Positions 25,708 to 34,521 of a DNA stretch of 64,000 nucleotides are shown piece by piece. The notes beneath the pieces were generated by a model that saw nothing but the letters and a program-made list of their open reading frames with translations, was not told the origin of the DNA and searched no databases. How positions within the stretch are numbered: the stretch's first letter is position 1; each line of letters starts with the position of its first letter. This DNA comes from Achromobacter sp. B7 (GTDB lineage: Bacteria > Pseudomonadota > Gammaproteobacteria > Burkholderiales > Burkholderiaceae_B): positions 2,542,001-2,606,000 of the forward strand of contig NZ_CP032084.1 of the NCBI RefSeq assembly GCF_003600685.1, in the 5' to 3' direction. A program made the translations under genes and the position numbers.

Positions 25708-27974
25708 GCTATGCCGTGGCGGTGCGCGCGCTGTGCGAATTCACGGCGCGGGCCGGCGACCTGGACTTGCGCTTTACCCCCGCGCCGACCGGCCTGGAGG
25801 GTATGGCCGGGCACTCGGTGGTGACGGGGCGGCGCGGCCCGCAGTACGAGACCGAAGTGTCTTTGTCCGGCCAGCACGAGGGCCTGCTGGTGCGCGGGCG
25901 CGCCGATGGTTTTGACCCGGTCTTGAACCAGCTTGAAGAGGTCAAGACGTATCGCGGCCAGTTGGACAGCGTGCGCGACAACCACCGCGCGGTGCACTGG
26001 GCGCAGGCGCGGGTCTATGGGCATCTGCTGTGTGAATCTCGCGGGCTGGAGCAGGTGCGCGTGGCGCTGGTGTACTTCAACGTGGTTACCGAAGAAGAAA
26101 CGGTGCTGACCGAAACGCATGACGCCGCCGCGTTGCGCGCGTTCTTCCAGGAACAGTGCAACCGTTTCCTGGCGTGGGCCAAGACCGAACTGGCGCATCG
26201 GCAGGCCCGCGACGCGGCGCTGGAAAAACTGGCGTTTCCCCATGGCGAATTCCGTGCCGGGCAGCGCGACCTGGCCGTGGCCGTGTACCGCACCGCGCGC
26301 GACGGCCGTTGCCTGATGGCGCAGGCGCCCACCGGTATCGGCAAGACGCTTGGCACGATTTTTCCGTTGCTCAAAGCCAGCCCCGGCACCGGCCTGGACA
26401 AGATTTTCTTCCTGGCGGCCAAGGGCTCGGGCAGGGCGCTGGCCGTTCAAGCGCTGGACACCGTCAACGCGCAACCCGCCGCGCCCGGCCTGCGCGTGCT
26501 GGATCTGCAAGCGCGCGACAAGACCTGCGAGCATCCGGATTTGGCGTGCCACGGGGATTCCTGCCCCTTGGCGCAAGGCTTCTATGACCGCCTGCCCCAA
26601 GCGCGCGAGGCGGCGGTGCAGCACGCACGGCTGGATGCGCCCACGGTGCGAGCCGTTGCCCGGGATCACCGCGTTTGCCCGTATTACCTGTCGCAAGAGC
26701 TGATCCGCTGGAGCGATGTGGTGGTGGGCGACTACAACTATTACTACGACGCGTCGGCCATGTTGTACGCCATGACGCAGGCCTATCAATGGAAAGTGGC
26801 GGTGCTGGTGGACGAGGCGCACAACTTGGTCGACCGGGCACGTCGCATGTACACGGGTGAGCTGGATCAGGCGTCGCTGTCGGCGGCGCGTTATGCCGCG
26901 CCCAAGGAATTGAAAAAGCCGCTGGATGGCTTGCAGCGGTCCTGGAATGCGCTGAACAAGAAGCAGGCGGAACGCTATCAGGCGTACGACGCGGTGGCGG
27001 CCGGTGTGCTGTCGGCGGTGCAGAAAGCGGTGGGCGCCATCATGGAATACATGGGCCAAACCCCCTTGCCGCAAGACGACCCGGTGTTGACCTTCTACTT
27101 CCAGGCGCTGCAATTCATGCGACTGGCGGAACAGTTCGGTTCGCACGCCTTGTTCGACGTGACGCTGTCTGACGTGGGCGTGGCCAGCGCCAAGACCCGG
27201 CCGTCGACCCTGTGCGTGCGCAACGTGATACCCGCCCCGTATCTGGCGGCGCGCTACGCCGCGGCGCATGCCACGGTGCTGTTTTCCGGCACGTTAAGCC
27301 CGCAGCAGTTCTATCGCGACACGCTGGGCTTGCCGCGCGACACGCCCTGGATCGACGTGGCCGCGCCGTTCCAGGCCGAACAGTTGGCGGTGCGGGTGGT
27401 GGGCAACGTGTCCACCCGCTATCGCGACCGCGAGCGCTCGCTGGCGCCCATCGTCGACCTGATTGCCACGCAGTACGCCGAACGACCGGGCAATTACCTG
27501 GGCTTTCTCAGCAGTTTTGACTACTTGCGGCAGGTGTCCGACCTGATGCGCGAGCGCCATCCTGCCGTGCCGATCTGGTTGCAGACGCCCGGCATGGACG
27601 AGGCGGGCCGGGCGGCCTTCCTGGCGCGCTTCACCGAAACAGGGCAGGGCGTGGGTTTTGCGGTGCTGGGCGGCGCGTTCTCGGAAGGGGTGGACCTGCC
27701 GGGCAAGCGGCTGATCGGCGCGTTCATCGCCACGCTGGGCTTGCCGCAGGTCAACCCCGTGAACGAAAACATGAAGCGGGCAATGGACCAGCGCTACGGC
27801 GAGGAAAACGGCTACGACTACACCTACCTGTATCCCGGGATGCAAAAGGTGGTGCAGGCGGCCGGCCGCGTTATCCGCACCGAAAACGATGTGGGCACGG
27901 TCCACCTGATCGACGACCGTTACCGCCGCGCGAAGGTGCGCGGCCTGCTGCCTAGCTGGTGGCGGGTGGACTGA
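25704..27974 (+). CDS. Iron-sulfur superfamily 2 DNA helicase (XPD/DinG type)
   Basis: A 756-aa helicase. An N-terminal region of about 190 residues contains a PD-(D/E)xK-like stretch (VRGRADGFDPVLNQLEEVKT). Walker A is QAPTGIGKT at about 206-214. Four cysteines in about 273-325 (CEHPDLACHGDSC, then CPYY) form the iron-sulfur domain. DEAH is in VLVDEAHNL (about 370), motif III-like LFSGTLSP, and motif VI QAAGRVIRTENDVG. This matches XPD-family 5'-3' helicases. AGGAGGG precedes the ATG, which overlaps the nuclease stop. Nuclease plus helicase suggests a joint role in crosslink or flap repair; pairing of the two in bacteria is known to me only generally. Confidence 0.93.
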   Translation: MSYAVAVRALCEFTARAGDLDLRFTPAPTGLEGMAGHSVVTGRRGPQYETEVSLSGQHEGLLVRGRADGFDPVLNQLEEVKTYRGQLDSVRDNHRAVHWAQARVYGHLLCESRGLEQVRVALVYFNVVTEEETVLTETHDAAALRAFFQEQCNRFLAWAKTELAHRQARDAALEKLAFPHGEFRAGQRDLAVAVYRTARDGRCLMAQAPTGIGKTLGTIFPLLKASPGTGLDKIFFLAAKGSGRALAVQALDTVNAQPAAPGLRVLDLQARDKTCEHPDLACHGDSCPLAQGFYDRLPQAREAAVQHARLDAPTVRAVARDHRVCPYYLSQELIRWSDVVVGDYNYYYDASAMLYAMTQAYQWKVAVLVDEAHNLVDRARRMYTGELDQASLSAARYAAPKELKKPLDGLQRSWNALNKKQAERYQAYDAVAAGVLSAVQKAVGAIMEYMGQTPLPQDDPVLTFYFQALQFMRLAEQFGSHALFDVTLSDVGVASAKTRPSTLCVRNVIPAPYLAARYAAAHATVLFSGTLSPQQFYRDTLGLPRDTPWIDVAAPFQAEQLAVRVVGNVSTRYRDRERSLAPIVDLIATQYAERPGNYLGFLSSFDYLRQVSDLMRERHPAVPIWLQTPGMDEAGRAAFLARFTETGQGVGFAVLGGAFSEGVDLPGKRLIGAFIATLGLPQVNPVNENMKRAMDQRYGEENGYDYTYLYPGMQKVVQAAGRVIRTENDVGTVHLIDDRYRRAKVRGLLPSWWRVD

Positions 27975-29487
27975 GCGGCGCGGCAACCGGATCACGACGG
28001 CCCAGCAGCAGCGTTATCGCCAGCGCGGTCAGCACCGCGATGACGGCCAAGGCATGCAAGACGTGGCGAAACGCGTTGTCGTAGGCGTGATGCAGCAGCG
28101 GCAGCGCATCGGTCAGGGATGCCGGCAGCCGCGCCGCCGCGTCGTCCAACTGCCCCAGCGCCGCGCGGTTGGCGGCCGCGGCCAAGGCCTGTGCCTCGGG
28201 CATCGCCACCGTCAACTGCGTCTGGATCAGCAACGCCAGCAGCGCGCCGACCACGGCGATGGCCACGCCGTCCGCCGACACGCGCACCGTATTGAAAATG
28301 CCGGTCGCCATGCCGACGTTGCGGGCGTCGACCACGCTGACCGCCATTGCGTCCATCAACCCCCACGGCAAACCGATGCCACACCCGATCAACAGCATCG
28401 GCATCCAGAGCGCCGCCGTGCCGGTGTCCAGGATGCCGGCCAGCCATACCAAACCCGCCGCCACCGCCAACAACCCCAGGGCCGACAGCACGCCCGGCCG
28501 GAACCAGCGTGTCAGCAACGCGGCCACGAAAGGCACGACCAGCAAAGGCGCGGCCAGGCCGATCATCAGTTGCCCTGCTTGCAGCGCGCTATGGCCGTCG
28601 ATGCCGATAAAGCGGCCGGGCAGCAGCGCGACCAGCACAATGAACAGGAACGCGGGGGATGCCGCCAGCACCTGCACGCCGACAAAGCGCGGGCTGCGGA
28701 ACAGGCGCAAGTCCAGCATGGGTCGAGCTACCCGCCGTTCAATGCGCACGAAGGCCACGGCCAGCAGCACGGACGCCAGCAGCGCGGCCAGGACGTGCGT
28801 GTCCGTCCAGCCCGCTTCGGGCGCCAGCAGGATGCCGTAGGTGAACAGCCCCAGCGCGCCGGTAAAACTGATGGCGCCCGGCCAGTCGAGCCGGCCTTGC
28901 ACGGCGCGCGCCGTGGGACGCACGCTGACGGCGACCATGGCGGCGCCCAACACGCCCACCGCACCGGTAGCCAGGAACACCCACTGCCAACCGGCCGCGT
29001 CCACCATCCAGCCGGCGGCCAGCGGCCCGAACGACAGGCCCACGCCAAACGTGGTGCCCAGCAGGCTGAACGCGCGGGTGCGCGCCACGCCGTGGAAAAG
29101 CGGCGCCAGCGACGACATGGCGGCGGCGAAAGCGGCCGCGCCACCCACGCCCTGCATCAGGCGCAGCAAGTTGATCCAGCCCGTTGTCGGCACGAAGGCA
29201 ATGGCGAAGGTCGTGACGCAAAAGCCCACCAGGCCCAGCAGCCATACGCGTCGCGGCCCGTACAGGTCGGTCAGGCTGCCCGACACCATGATGACGCTGC
29301 CGTACGCCAGGATGTAGCCGTTCAAGATCCAATTCAGTTGCACGGGCGTGCCGCCCAGGTCGTGACTGATGGACGGCAGCACCACGGCGGGGCCGGTAAA
29401 GCACAGCGGAATCAGCAGTGCGGTCAGGCAGGCCGACAGCAATTGCAGCCAGCGGCGGTAAGGGGGTAAATGGTCGTGGGTGGGCAT
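27952..29487 (-). CDS. MFS multidrug exporter (DHA2-like, 14 TM)
   Basis: A 511-aa inner-membrane transporter. It opens with helix 1 (LQLLSACLTALLIPLCFTGPAVVLPSI) and motif A in SGSLTDLYGPRRVW between helices 2 and 3. The drug-exporter motif C-like GTTFGVGLSFGPLAAGWMVDA follows. About fourteen hydrophobic stretches fit the DHA2 family of drug/proton antiporters. The ATG at 29487 (MPTHDHLPP) is chosen; the frame continues upstream only as antisense of the LysR gene. Its stop overlaps the helicase stop by 23 bp (convergent). The divergent LysR regulator 115 bp away is the likely controller. Confidence 0.88.
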   Translation of the reverse strand: MPTHDHLPPYRRWLQLLSACLTALLIPLCFTGPAVVLPSISHDLGGTPVQLNWILNGYILAYGSVIMVSGSLTDLYGPRRVWLLGLVGFCVTTFAIAFVPTTGWINLLRLMQGVGGAAAFAAAMSSLAPLFHGVARTRAFSLLGTTFGVGLSFGPLAAGWMVDAAGWQWVFLATGAVGVLGAAMVAVSVRPTARAVQGRLDWPGAISFTGALGLFTYGILLAPEAGWTDTHVLAALLASVLLAVAFVRIERRVARPMLDLRLFRSPRFVGVQVLAASPAFLFIVLVALLPGRFIGIDGHSALQAGQLMIGLAAPLLVVPFVAALLTRWFRPGVLSALGLLAVAAGLVWLAGILDTGTAALWMPMLLIGCGIGLPWGLMDAMAVSVVDARNVGMATGIFNTVRVSADGVAIAVVGALLALLIQTQLTVAMPEAQALAAAANRAALGQLDDAAARLPASLTDALPLLHHAYDNAFRHVLHALAVIAVLTALAITLLLGRRDPVAAPLSPPATS

Positions 29488-29601
29488 GGAACGCGCCAGG
29501 GAAAACGAAAGGACGGCCAGCTTAGGGCGCGATACATAAAAGAAAAATAGGCTAGGATTCCCGACATTCCGGACACCTATGTCCGTATTGGAGTGCGTCA
29601 A

Positions 29602-30486
29602 ATGGATAGCCTTAGCGGCATAGGGGTGTTTGTGCTGGTGGCGCAAGCGGGCAGCTTTGCCGAGGCAGGGCGCGCGCTGGGGGTGTCGCCGTCGGCGGTG
29701 GGCAAGAGCATCGCGCGAATGGAAGCGCGCCTGAAGGTGCGCCTGTTTCACCGCAGCACACGCCAACTTGCGCTGACGCCGGAAGGCGAAAAATTTCTGG
29801 ATCGCTGCCGCCGCATCCTGGCCGAGGTCGAAGCGGCAGAGCTGGAACTTTCCGCCGCCTCGGACGCGCCGCAGGGCAAGCTGCGCGTGAGCCTGCCTCG
29901 CTACAGCGGCCTGTTTGACGCCGCCGTGGCCAGCTTCATGCGGCAATACCCGCTTGTGGAGCTGGACCTGGACTTCACCGACCGCATGGTCGATGTCATA
30001 GGCGAAGGCTACGACGCCGTGGTCCGCACTGGCGACATGGAAGACTCCGGCCTGAAGCGCCGCCGCCTGGGCCCGTTCCGCCGGGTGCTGGCGGCTTCGC
30101 CCGACTATCTGCGTCAGCACGGCACGCCCAAACGCGCCGCCGATCTGCTGGGCCACGCCTGCCTGCATTACCGCTATCCCGCCACGGGCCGCCTGGAAAA
30201 ATGGCCGTTCAAGCTGGGGCCGGACGCGCAGGCGCCCGAGCTGCCGTTGACGCTGGTGTGCAACAGCGTGGAAATGCGGATTGCGCTTGCCGTGGGCGGG
30301 CAGGGCATTGCCTGCTTGCCGGACTTTACGATCCGCCGCGAGCTGGCGGCGGGGCAGTTGCACGTGGTGATGGAAGACCGCACGCGCGGCGGCGGCACGA
30401 TGTGGGCGTTGTGGCCCGCCAGCCGTCAGGCGTCGCCCAAGCTGCGCGTGTTCATTGACCACCTGGCGCAGCATTTGTTTCCGTAG
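29602..30486 (+). CDS. LysR family regulator divergent from the MFS exporter
   Basis: A 294-aa LysR protein. The winged helix-turn-helix is at residues about 1-60: LSGIGVFVLVAQAGSFAEAGRALGVSPSAVGKSIARMEARLKVRLFHRSTR. The C-terminal effector domain (GKLRVSLPRYSGLFDAAVASF, AVRT-like VVRTGDMEDSG) resembles the CrgA/AaeR-type branch. The ATG at 29602 has GGAG eight bases upstream; a GTG at 29593 is less likely. Arrangement with the divergent exporter implies control of efflux. The inducer is unknown. Confidence 0.92.
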   Translation: MDSLSGIGVFVLVAQAGSFAEAGRALGVSPSAVGKSIARMEARLKVRLFHRSTRQLALTPEGEKFLDRCRRILAEVEAAELELSAASDAPQGKLRVSLPRYSGLFDAAVASFMRQYPLVELDLDFTDRMVDVIGEGYDAVVRTGDMEDSGLKRRRLGPFRRVLAASPDYLRQHGTPKRAADLLGHACLHYRYPATGRLEKWPFKLGPDAQAPELPLTLVCNSVEMRIALAVGGQGIACLPDFTIRRELAAGQLHVVMEDRTRGGGTMWALWPASRQASPKLRVFIDHLAQHLFP

Positions 30487-30534
30487 CGGCGCTGGCCTGC
30501 GCCCGCCCAGGTTGCGTAGTATGTGGCCTGGGCG

Positions 30535-30555
30535 CACTGGCACTGCCTGCCAGTG
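30535..30555. other. Perfect hairpin between LysR and amidase genes
   Basis: CACTGGCA (30535-30542) and TGCCAGTG (30548-30555) pair around CTGCC. It lies 49 bp after the LysR stop and 33 bp before the amidase ATG. Without a T-run it may be a weak terminator or an operator. Confidence 0.5.
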
Positions 30556-30588
30556 TGACAACCATCACGATCCTCCGGAGCCTCTCGC

Positions 30589-32070
30589 ATGCCTCTCGCC
30601 ACGCCGGCCGACGCCGCCAGCCTGAACCCCATCGTCGCCATGTCGGCGCATGCCTTGTCGGACGCGATCCGACGCCGCGAGCTCTCCTGTGTCGAGGTCA
30701 TGCGCGCCTATCTGGCGCATATCGACAAGGTCAATCCCAAGGTCAATGCCATCGTCGCGCGCCGCGATGCCGATGAACTGCTGCGCGAGGCCGCTGAACG
30801 CGATGCGCAGCTGGATGCCGGCCAGTGGCTGGGCTGGATGCACGGCATGCCCCAGGCGCCCAAGGACCTGACCGCCGTGCGCGGCATGGTCACGTCGATG
30901 GGCTCGCTGGTCTACAAAGACCAGGTTACGCAGCACGATTCGATCATCGTCGAGCGCATGCGCGCGGCGGGCGCCATCTTCATCGGCCGCACCAACGTGC
31001 CGGAATTCGGGCTGGGCTCGCACACGTACAACCCGGTCTATGGCACCACGGGCAACCCCTACAACCCCACCAAGACGGCCGGCGGCAGCAGCGGCGGCGC
31101 GGCGGCAGCGCTGGCCGCGCGCATGCTGCCGGTGGCCGACGGCAGCGACTTTGGCGGATCGCTGCGCAACCCCGCGGCGTTCTGCAACGTGTACGGCATG
31201 CGGCCGTCGGCGGGGCGCGTGCCGTTTGGGCCGTCGCCCGAAGTGTTTTTGAAACAGCTGTCCTACGAAGGCCCCATGGGTCGCACCCCGCGCGACGTTG
31301 CAATGCTGCTGTCCGTTCTGGCTGGCTATGACAAGCGTTCGCCCTTGTCCTTGCGTGACGACCCGGCGCAGTTCACTGCCGCGCTGGATGCGGATATGCG
31401 CGGCAAGCGCGTGGGGTGGTTGAGTGACTGGAAGGGCTATCTGCCAATGGAGCCGGGCATTCTTGACGTGTGCGCGCAGGGCCTGGCCACGCTGGACACC
31501 GTGGGCTGCGACGTGGTGGATTACGACGTGCCGTTCGCCGGCGACCGGCTGTGGCGCATGTGGTTGACGCATCGCCACCTGATGGTGGGCGGGCAGTTCC
31601 AGGCGTTGGTGCAGGACCCAGCCACGCGCAAGCTGGTCAAGCCGGCGCTGATCTGGGAAGTGGAAGGCCTGGACGGCATGACGGCGCTGGATGTCTATCA
31701 GGCCACGCAGGAACGCAGCGCGTGGTACCAGACGGTGCTGCGCATGTTCGAAGACGTGGACTTTCTGGCGGTGCCGTCCGCGCAGGTGTTCCCCTTTGAC
31801 GCCACGCTGGATTGGCCCAAGCACATCGACGGGCGCCCCATGGACACCTATCACCGCTGGATGGAAACCGTCACGCCGTGGACGCTGGCCGGCTGCCCGG
31901 TCATCAGCGTGCCGGTGGGCTTCAGCCCTGACGGCCTGCCGATGGGCATGCAGCTGATCGGGCCGCCGCAAGCGGACCTGGACGTGTTGCGCCTGGCCCA
32001 GGCGTACGACGAGGCCTGCGATTGGGTTGCCGCGTATCCGCCTGCTGCGCTGTGGTCCGCGTCGACGTAG
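30589..32070 (+). CDS. Amidase, amidase-signature family
   Basis: A 493-aa hydrolase. The Ser-cisSer-Lys triad is visible: K92 in GMPQAPKDLTAV, the Gly-Ser stretch TAGGSSGGAAAALAAR with S167/S168, and the nucleophile S191 in GSDFGGSLRNPAAF. Length is typical. Family members hydrolyse amides of widely varying type in the cytosol; the specificity cannot be read here. The sequence GCPVISVPVGFSPDGLPMGMQLIG near the C-terminus is the usual end of the fold. It is monocistronic, with a possible hairpin in front and a 302-bp gap behind. Confidence 0.93.
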   Translation: MPLATPADAASLNPIVAMSAHALSDAIRRRELSCVEVMRAYLAHIDKVNPKVNAIVARRDADELLREAAERDAQLDAGQWLGWMHGMPQAPKDLTAVRGMVTSMGSLVYKDQVTQHDSIIVERMRAAGAIFIGRTNVPEFGLGSHTYNPVYGTTGNPYNPTKTAGGSSGGAAAALAARMLPVADGSDFGGSLRNPAAFCNVYGMRPSAGRVPFGPSPEVFLKQLSYEGPMGRTPRDVAMLLSVLAGYDKRSPLSLRDDPAQFTAALDADMRGKRVGWLSDWKGYLPMEPGILDVCAQGLATLDTVGCDVVDYDVPFAGDRLWRMWLTHRHLMVGGQFQALVQDPATRKLVKPALIWEVEGLDGMTALDVYQATQERSAWYQTVLRMFEDVDFLAVPSAQVFPFDATLDWPKHIDGRPMDTYHRWMETVTPWTLAGCPVISVPVGFSPDGLPMGMQLIGPPQADLDVLRLAQAYDEACDWVAAYPPAALWSAST

Positions 32071-32372
32071 GCGCGGGAACTGCCGGTCGGCCCCGGCGCC
32101 GGCCCCCGTGCCCCCGTGCCCCCGTGCCGCCATAGGGGCCTGACCGGCCCCACGCCGCGCCCCAACCGCGCTACGCACCGTCATCCAGAAAAGACAAGCT
32201 TTGTAAGCGATCTTTGCTTTTTTCTGACGAATGCCCCATTTTTGCGGGGATTTCCCTAGTTTTTCATGGCTGGGTGGACCGGGCTTTGCAATAATCAGCC
32301 AAATTCCCCACATCCTGTCATGGGTTCAGGGTCGGGCGTTGTCGTGTGGCACCACCACAAAGGTCTTCCAGT
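32071..32372. other. Intergenic region between amidase and wspA
   Basis: No gene is supported in this 302-bp gap. It holds three copies of an 8-bp CCCCCGTG-like unit near 32104-32130 and an AT-richer section from 32190 to 32320 that probably carries the wsp promoter. I could not identify convincing -35/-10 boxes or a sigma-28 promoter. Confidence 0.5.
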
Positions 32373-33986
32373 ATGAATAATCTGACTCTTCGCCAGCGCA
32401 TCTTGGCCAGCTTCATGGTGATCCTGGCCATCATGGCCTTGATGGTGGTGGTGGATTACCGGCGCCTGCTGCACATCGAAGACGAAGTGGTGATGATCAA
32501 CACCGATGCCGTGCCGGGCATTTACTACAGCACGTCGATCCGGGCGTCGTGGTTCGCGGGCTTTGTCGTGGTGCAAGACGCCTTTAACAGCGACACCGAG
32601 CAAGAGCGCCGCGCCACGCTGGAAACGCTGCCCAAGAACGATCAGCAGCTGCAAGAGAACGTCGATTTCTACCGCCGCACAATTGCGCGCGACGACGACC
32701 GCGCGATGTTCGCGGATTTTGAAAAAGACTTGCAGGAATACAAACGCATCCGCGCCGACATCCTGGCGGCGACGGCCGATCCGCTTGTATCGCGCATGCG
32801 GGTCAAGAACGAACTGCGGCCCGCCTTCTACAAAGGGCGCGACATCCTGGCCAAGATGGTGGCCGAAAACAAGAAGCAGGCCGATGATGCCGCCGTCAGC
32901 ATCAAGTCCGCCGTGGATTCGGCCGAAGTCGGCATGCTGGTGTCGCTGGCGTTCGCCATCGCGGCGGCGCTGGTGTGCGGCTTCTTGCTGATGCGCGCCA
33001 TCGCCAACCCCATGCGCGACATCGTCAAGACGCTGGAATCGACCGGCGGGGGTGACCTGACCCGCCGCTTGTCGCTGGCCCGCAAAGACGAATTCAACGC
33101 TATCGAAACCGGCTTCAACGGCATGGTCGATGAGCTGACCGGCCTGGTGGGCAAGACGCAGCGCTCGGCCGTGCAGGTCGCGACCTCGGTCACGGAAATC
33201 GCCGCCACCTCCAAGCAGCAGCAAGCCACGGCTTCCGAAGTGGCGGCCACCACGACCGAGATCGGCGCAACCTCGCGCGAAATCTCGGCGACCTCGCGCG
33301 AATTGGTGCGCACCATGACGGAAGTGTCCAGCGCGGCCGAGCAGACGGCGTCGCTGGCGGGCAGCGGGCAGGTGGGCCTGGCGCGCATGGAAGACACGAT
33401 GCGCAACGTGGTGGGCGCGGCGGGTTCGGTCAACGCCAAGCTGGCCATCCTGAACGAGAAGGCCGGCAATATCACGCAGGTGGTTACGACGATCACGAAA
33501 GTGGCGGACCAGACGAATCTGCTTTCCCTGAACGCGGCGATTGAAGCCGAGAAGGCCGGCGAATACGGCCGAGGCTTTGTGGTGGTGGCCACCGAGATCC
33601 GCCGTCTGGCCGACCAGACCGCCGTGGCCACCTACGATATCGAACAGATGGTGCGCGAGATCCAGTCGTCGGTGTCGGCCGGTGTGATGGGCATGGACAA
33701 GTTCTCGGAAGAAGTGCGCCGGGGCATGGCCGACATGCAGCAGGTGGGCGATCAGCTGTCGCAGATCATCCAGCAGGTGCAGACGCTGGCGCCGCGCGTG
33801 CAGATGGTCAACGAAGGCATGCAGGCGCAGGCCACGGGCGCCGAGCAGATCAACCAGGCCTTGCAGCAATTGAGCGATGCGGCCCAGCAAACGGTGGAAT
33901 CGCTGCGTCAGTCCAGCCTGGCCATCGAAGAACTGACGCTGGTGGCCAACGACCTGCGCAGCGGCGTGTCGCGCTTCAAGATCTGA
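32373..33986 (+). CDS. wspA: Surface-sensing methyl-accepting chemotaxis protein WspA
   Basis: A 537-aa receptor. TM1 is at about 9-28, a four-helix periplasmic domain runs to about 185, TM2 is near 188-208, and a HAMP domain follows ([27 protein letters not shown]). The signalling tip is [20 protein letters not shown] and the next segment [20 protein letters not shown]. The Glu-Lys-Ala-Gly-Glu version and the TYDIEQM continuation are typical of WspA rather than motility receptors. WspA senses surface contact and activates the kinase WspE. It heads a seven-gene cluster in the Pseudomonas wsp order. The ATG at 32373 precedes the TM1 start directly. Confidence 0.94.
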   Translation: MNNLTLRQRILASFMVILAIMALMVVVDYRRLLHIEDEVVMINTDAVPGIYYSTSIRASWFAGFVVVQDAFNSDTEQERRATLETLPKNDQQLQENVDFYRRTIARDDDRAMFADFEKDLQEYKRIRADILAATADPLVSRMRVKNELRPAFYKGRDILAKMVAENKKQADDAAVSIKSAVDSAEVGMLVSLAFAIAAALVCGFLLMRAIANPMRDIVKTLESTGGGDLTRRLSLARKDEFNAIETGFNGMVDELTGLVGKTQRSAVQVATSVTEIAATSKQQQATASEVAATTTEIGATSREISATSRELVRTMTEVSSAAEQTASLAGSGQVGLARMEDTMRNVVGAAGSVNAKLAILNEKAGNITQVVTTITKVADQTNLLSLNAAIEAEKAGEYGRGFVVVATEIRRLADQTAVATYDIEQMVREIQSSVSAGVMGMDKFSEEVRRGMADMQQVGDQLSQIIQQVQTLAPRVQMVNEGMQAQATGAEQINQALQQLSDAAQQTVESLRQSSLAIEELTLVANDLRSGVSRFKI

Positions 33987-33993
33987 TTCTTCC

Positions 33994-34521
33994 ATGCTGG
34001 AAACTGCGTCCTTGCCCAAGCCCAGCGTCGCCGCCAACGCGGCGGCCAGGCGGCTGTATCTGCTGTTCCGCATCGGCGGCGACCGCTATGCGCTGGACGC
34101 GGGAGATGTGATCGAGGTGCTGGGCCTGCGCGTCTTCAAGCAAGTGCCGGGCGCCCCGTCGTGGGTGGCGGGCTTGTTGCAATGGCGCGGCGCGGCGGTG
34201 CCCGCCATCGACATGAGCGCGCTGGCCGGCCACGCCGACGCGGCGCGCGTGACCAGCACCCGCCTGGCGCTGGTGCGCTATCGGGCGGCCGGGTCGGCGG
34301 CCGAGCATGTGCTGGGCCTGATCCTGGAACAGGCCACCGAAACCGTGCATTACGACCCCGCCGCGTTCCAGCCGTTTGCGCTGGATAACGCCAATGCGCG
34401 CTACCTGGGGCCCGTGCTGAACGACGGGCGCGGCATGGTGCAGGCGGTGGGCGTGAACGAACTGCTGCCGCCGTCCGTGCGCGCGATGCTGTACCCGGCG
34501 GACCGGGAGATCACGCCATGA
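33994..34521 (+). CDS. wspB: CheW-like coupling protein WspB
   Basis: A 175-aa protein with a CheW fold: RLYLLFRIGGDRYALDAGDVIEVL, then PSWVAGLLQWRGAAVPAIDMSAL, and LLPPSVRAMLYP at the end. It couples WspA to the kinase WspE in the cytosolic array. It starts eight bases after wspA and its stop overlaps the wspC ATG (ATGA). The second coupling protein, WspD, is encoded two genes later; having two is standard for this pathway. Confidence 0.92.
   Translation: MLETASLPKPSVAANAAARRLYLLFRIGGDRYALDAGDVIEVLGLRVFKQVPGAPSWVAGLLQWRGAAVPAIDMSALAGHADAARVTSTRLALVRYRAAGSAAEHVLGLILEQATETVHYDPAAFQPFALDNANARYLGPVLNDGRGMVQAVGVNELLPPSVRAMLYPADREITP

Noticed and set aside
29488..30561. Upstream extension of the MFS exporter frame to 30561
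   Set aside because: The extension is antisense to the LysR gene and lacks protein features. The transporter fold starts right after the ATG at 29487.
32071..32372. Sigma-28 (flagellar) promoter for wspA
   Set aside because: No TAAA-N15-GCCGATAA-like sequence was found, and wsp receptors are not normally part of the flagellar regulon.
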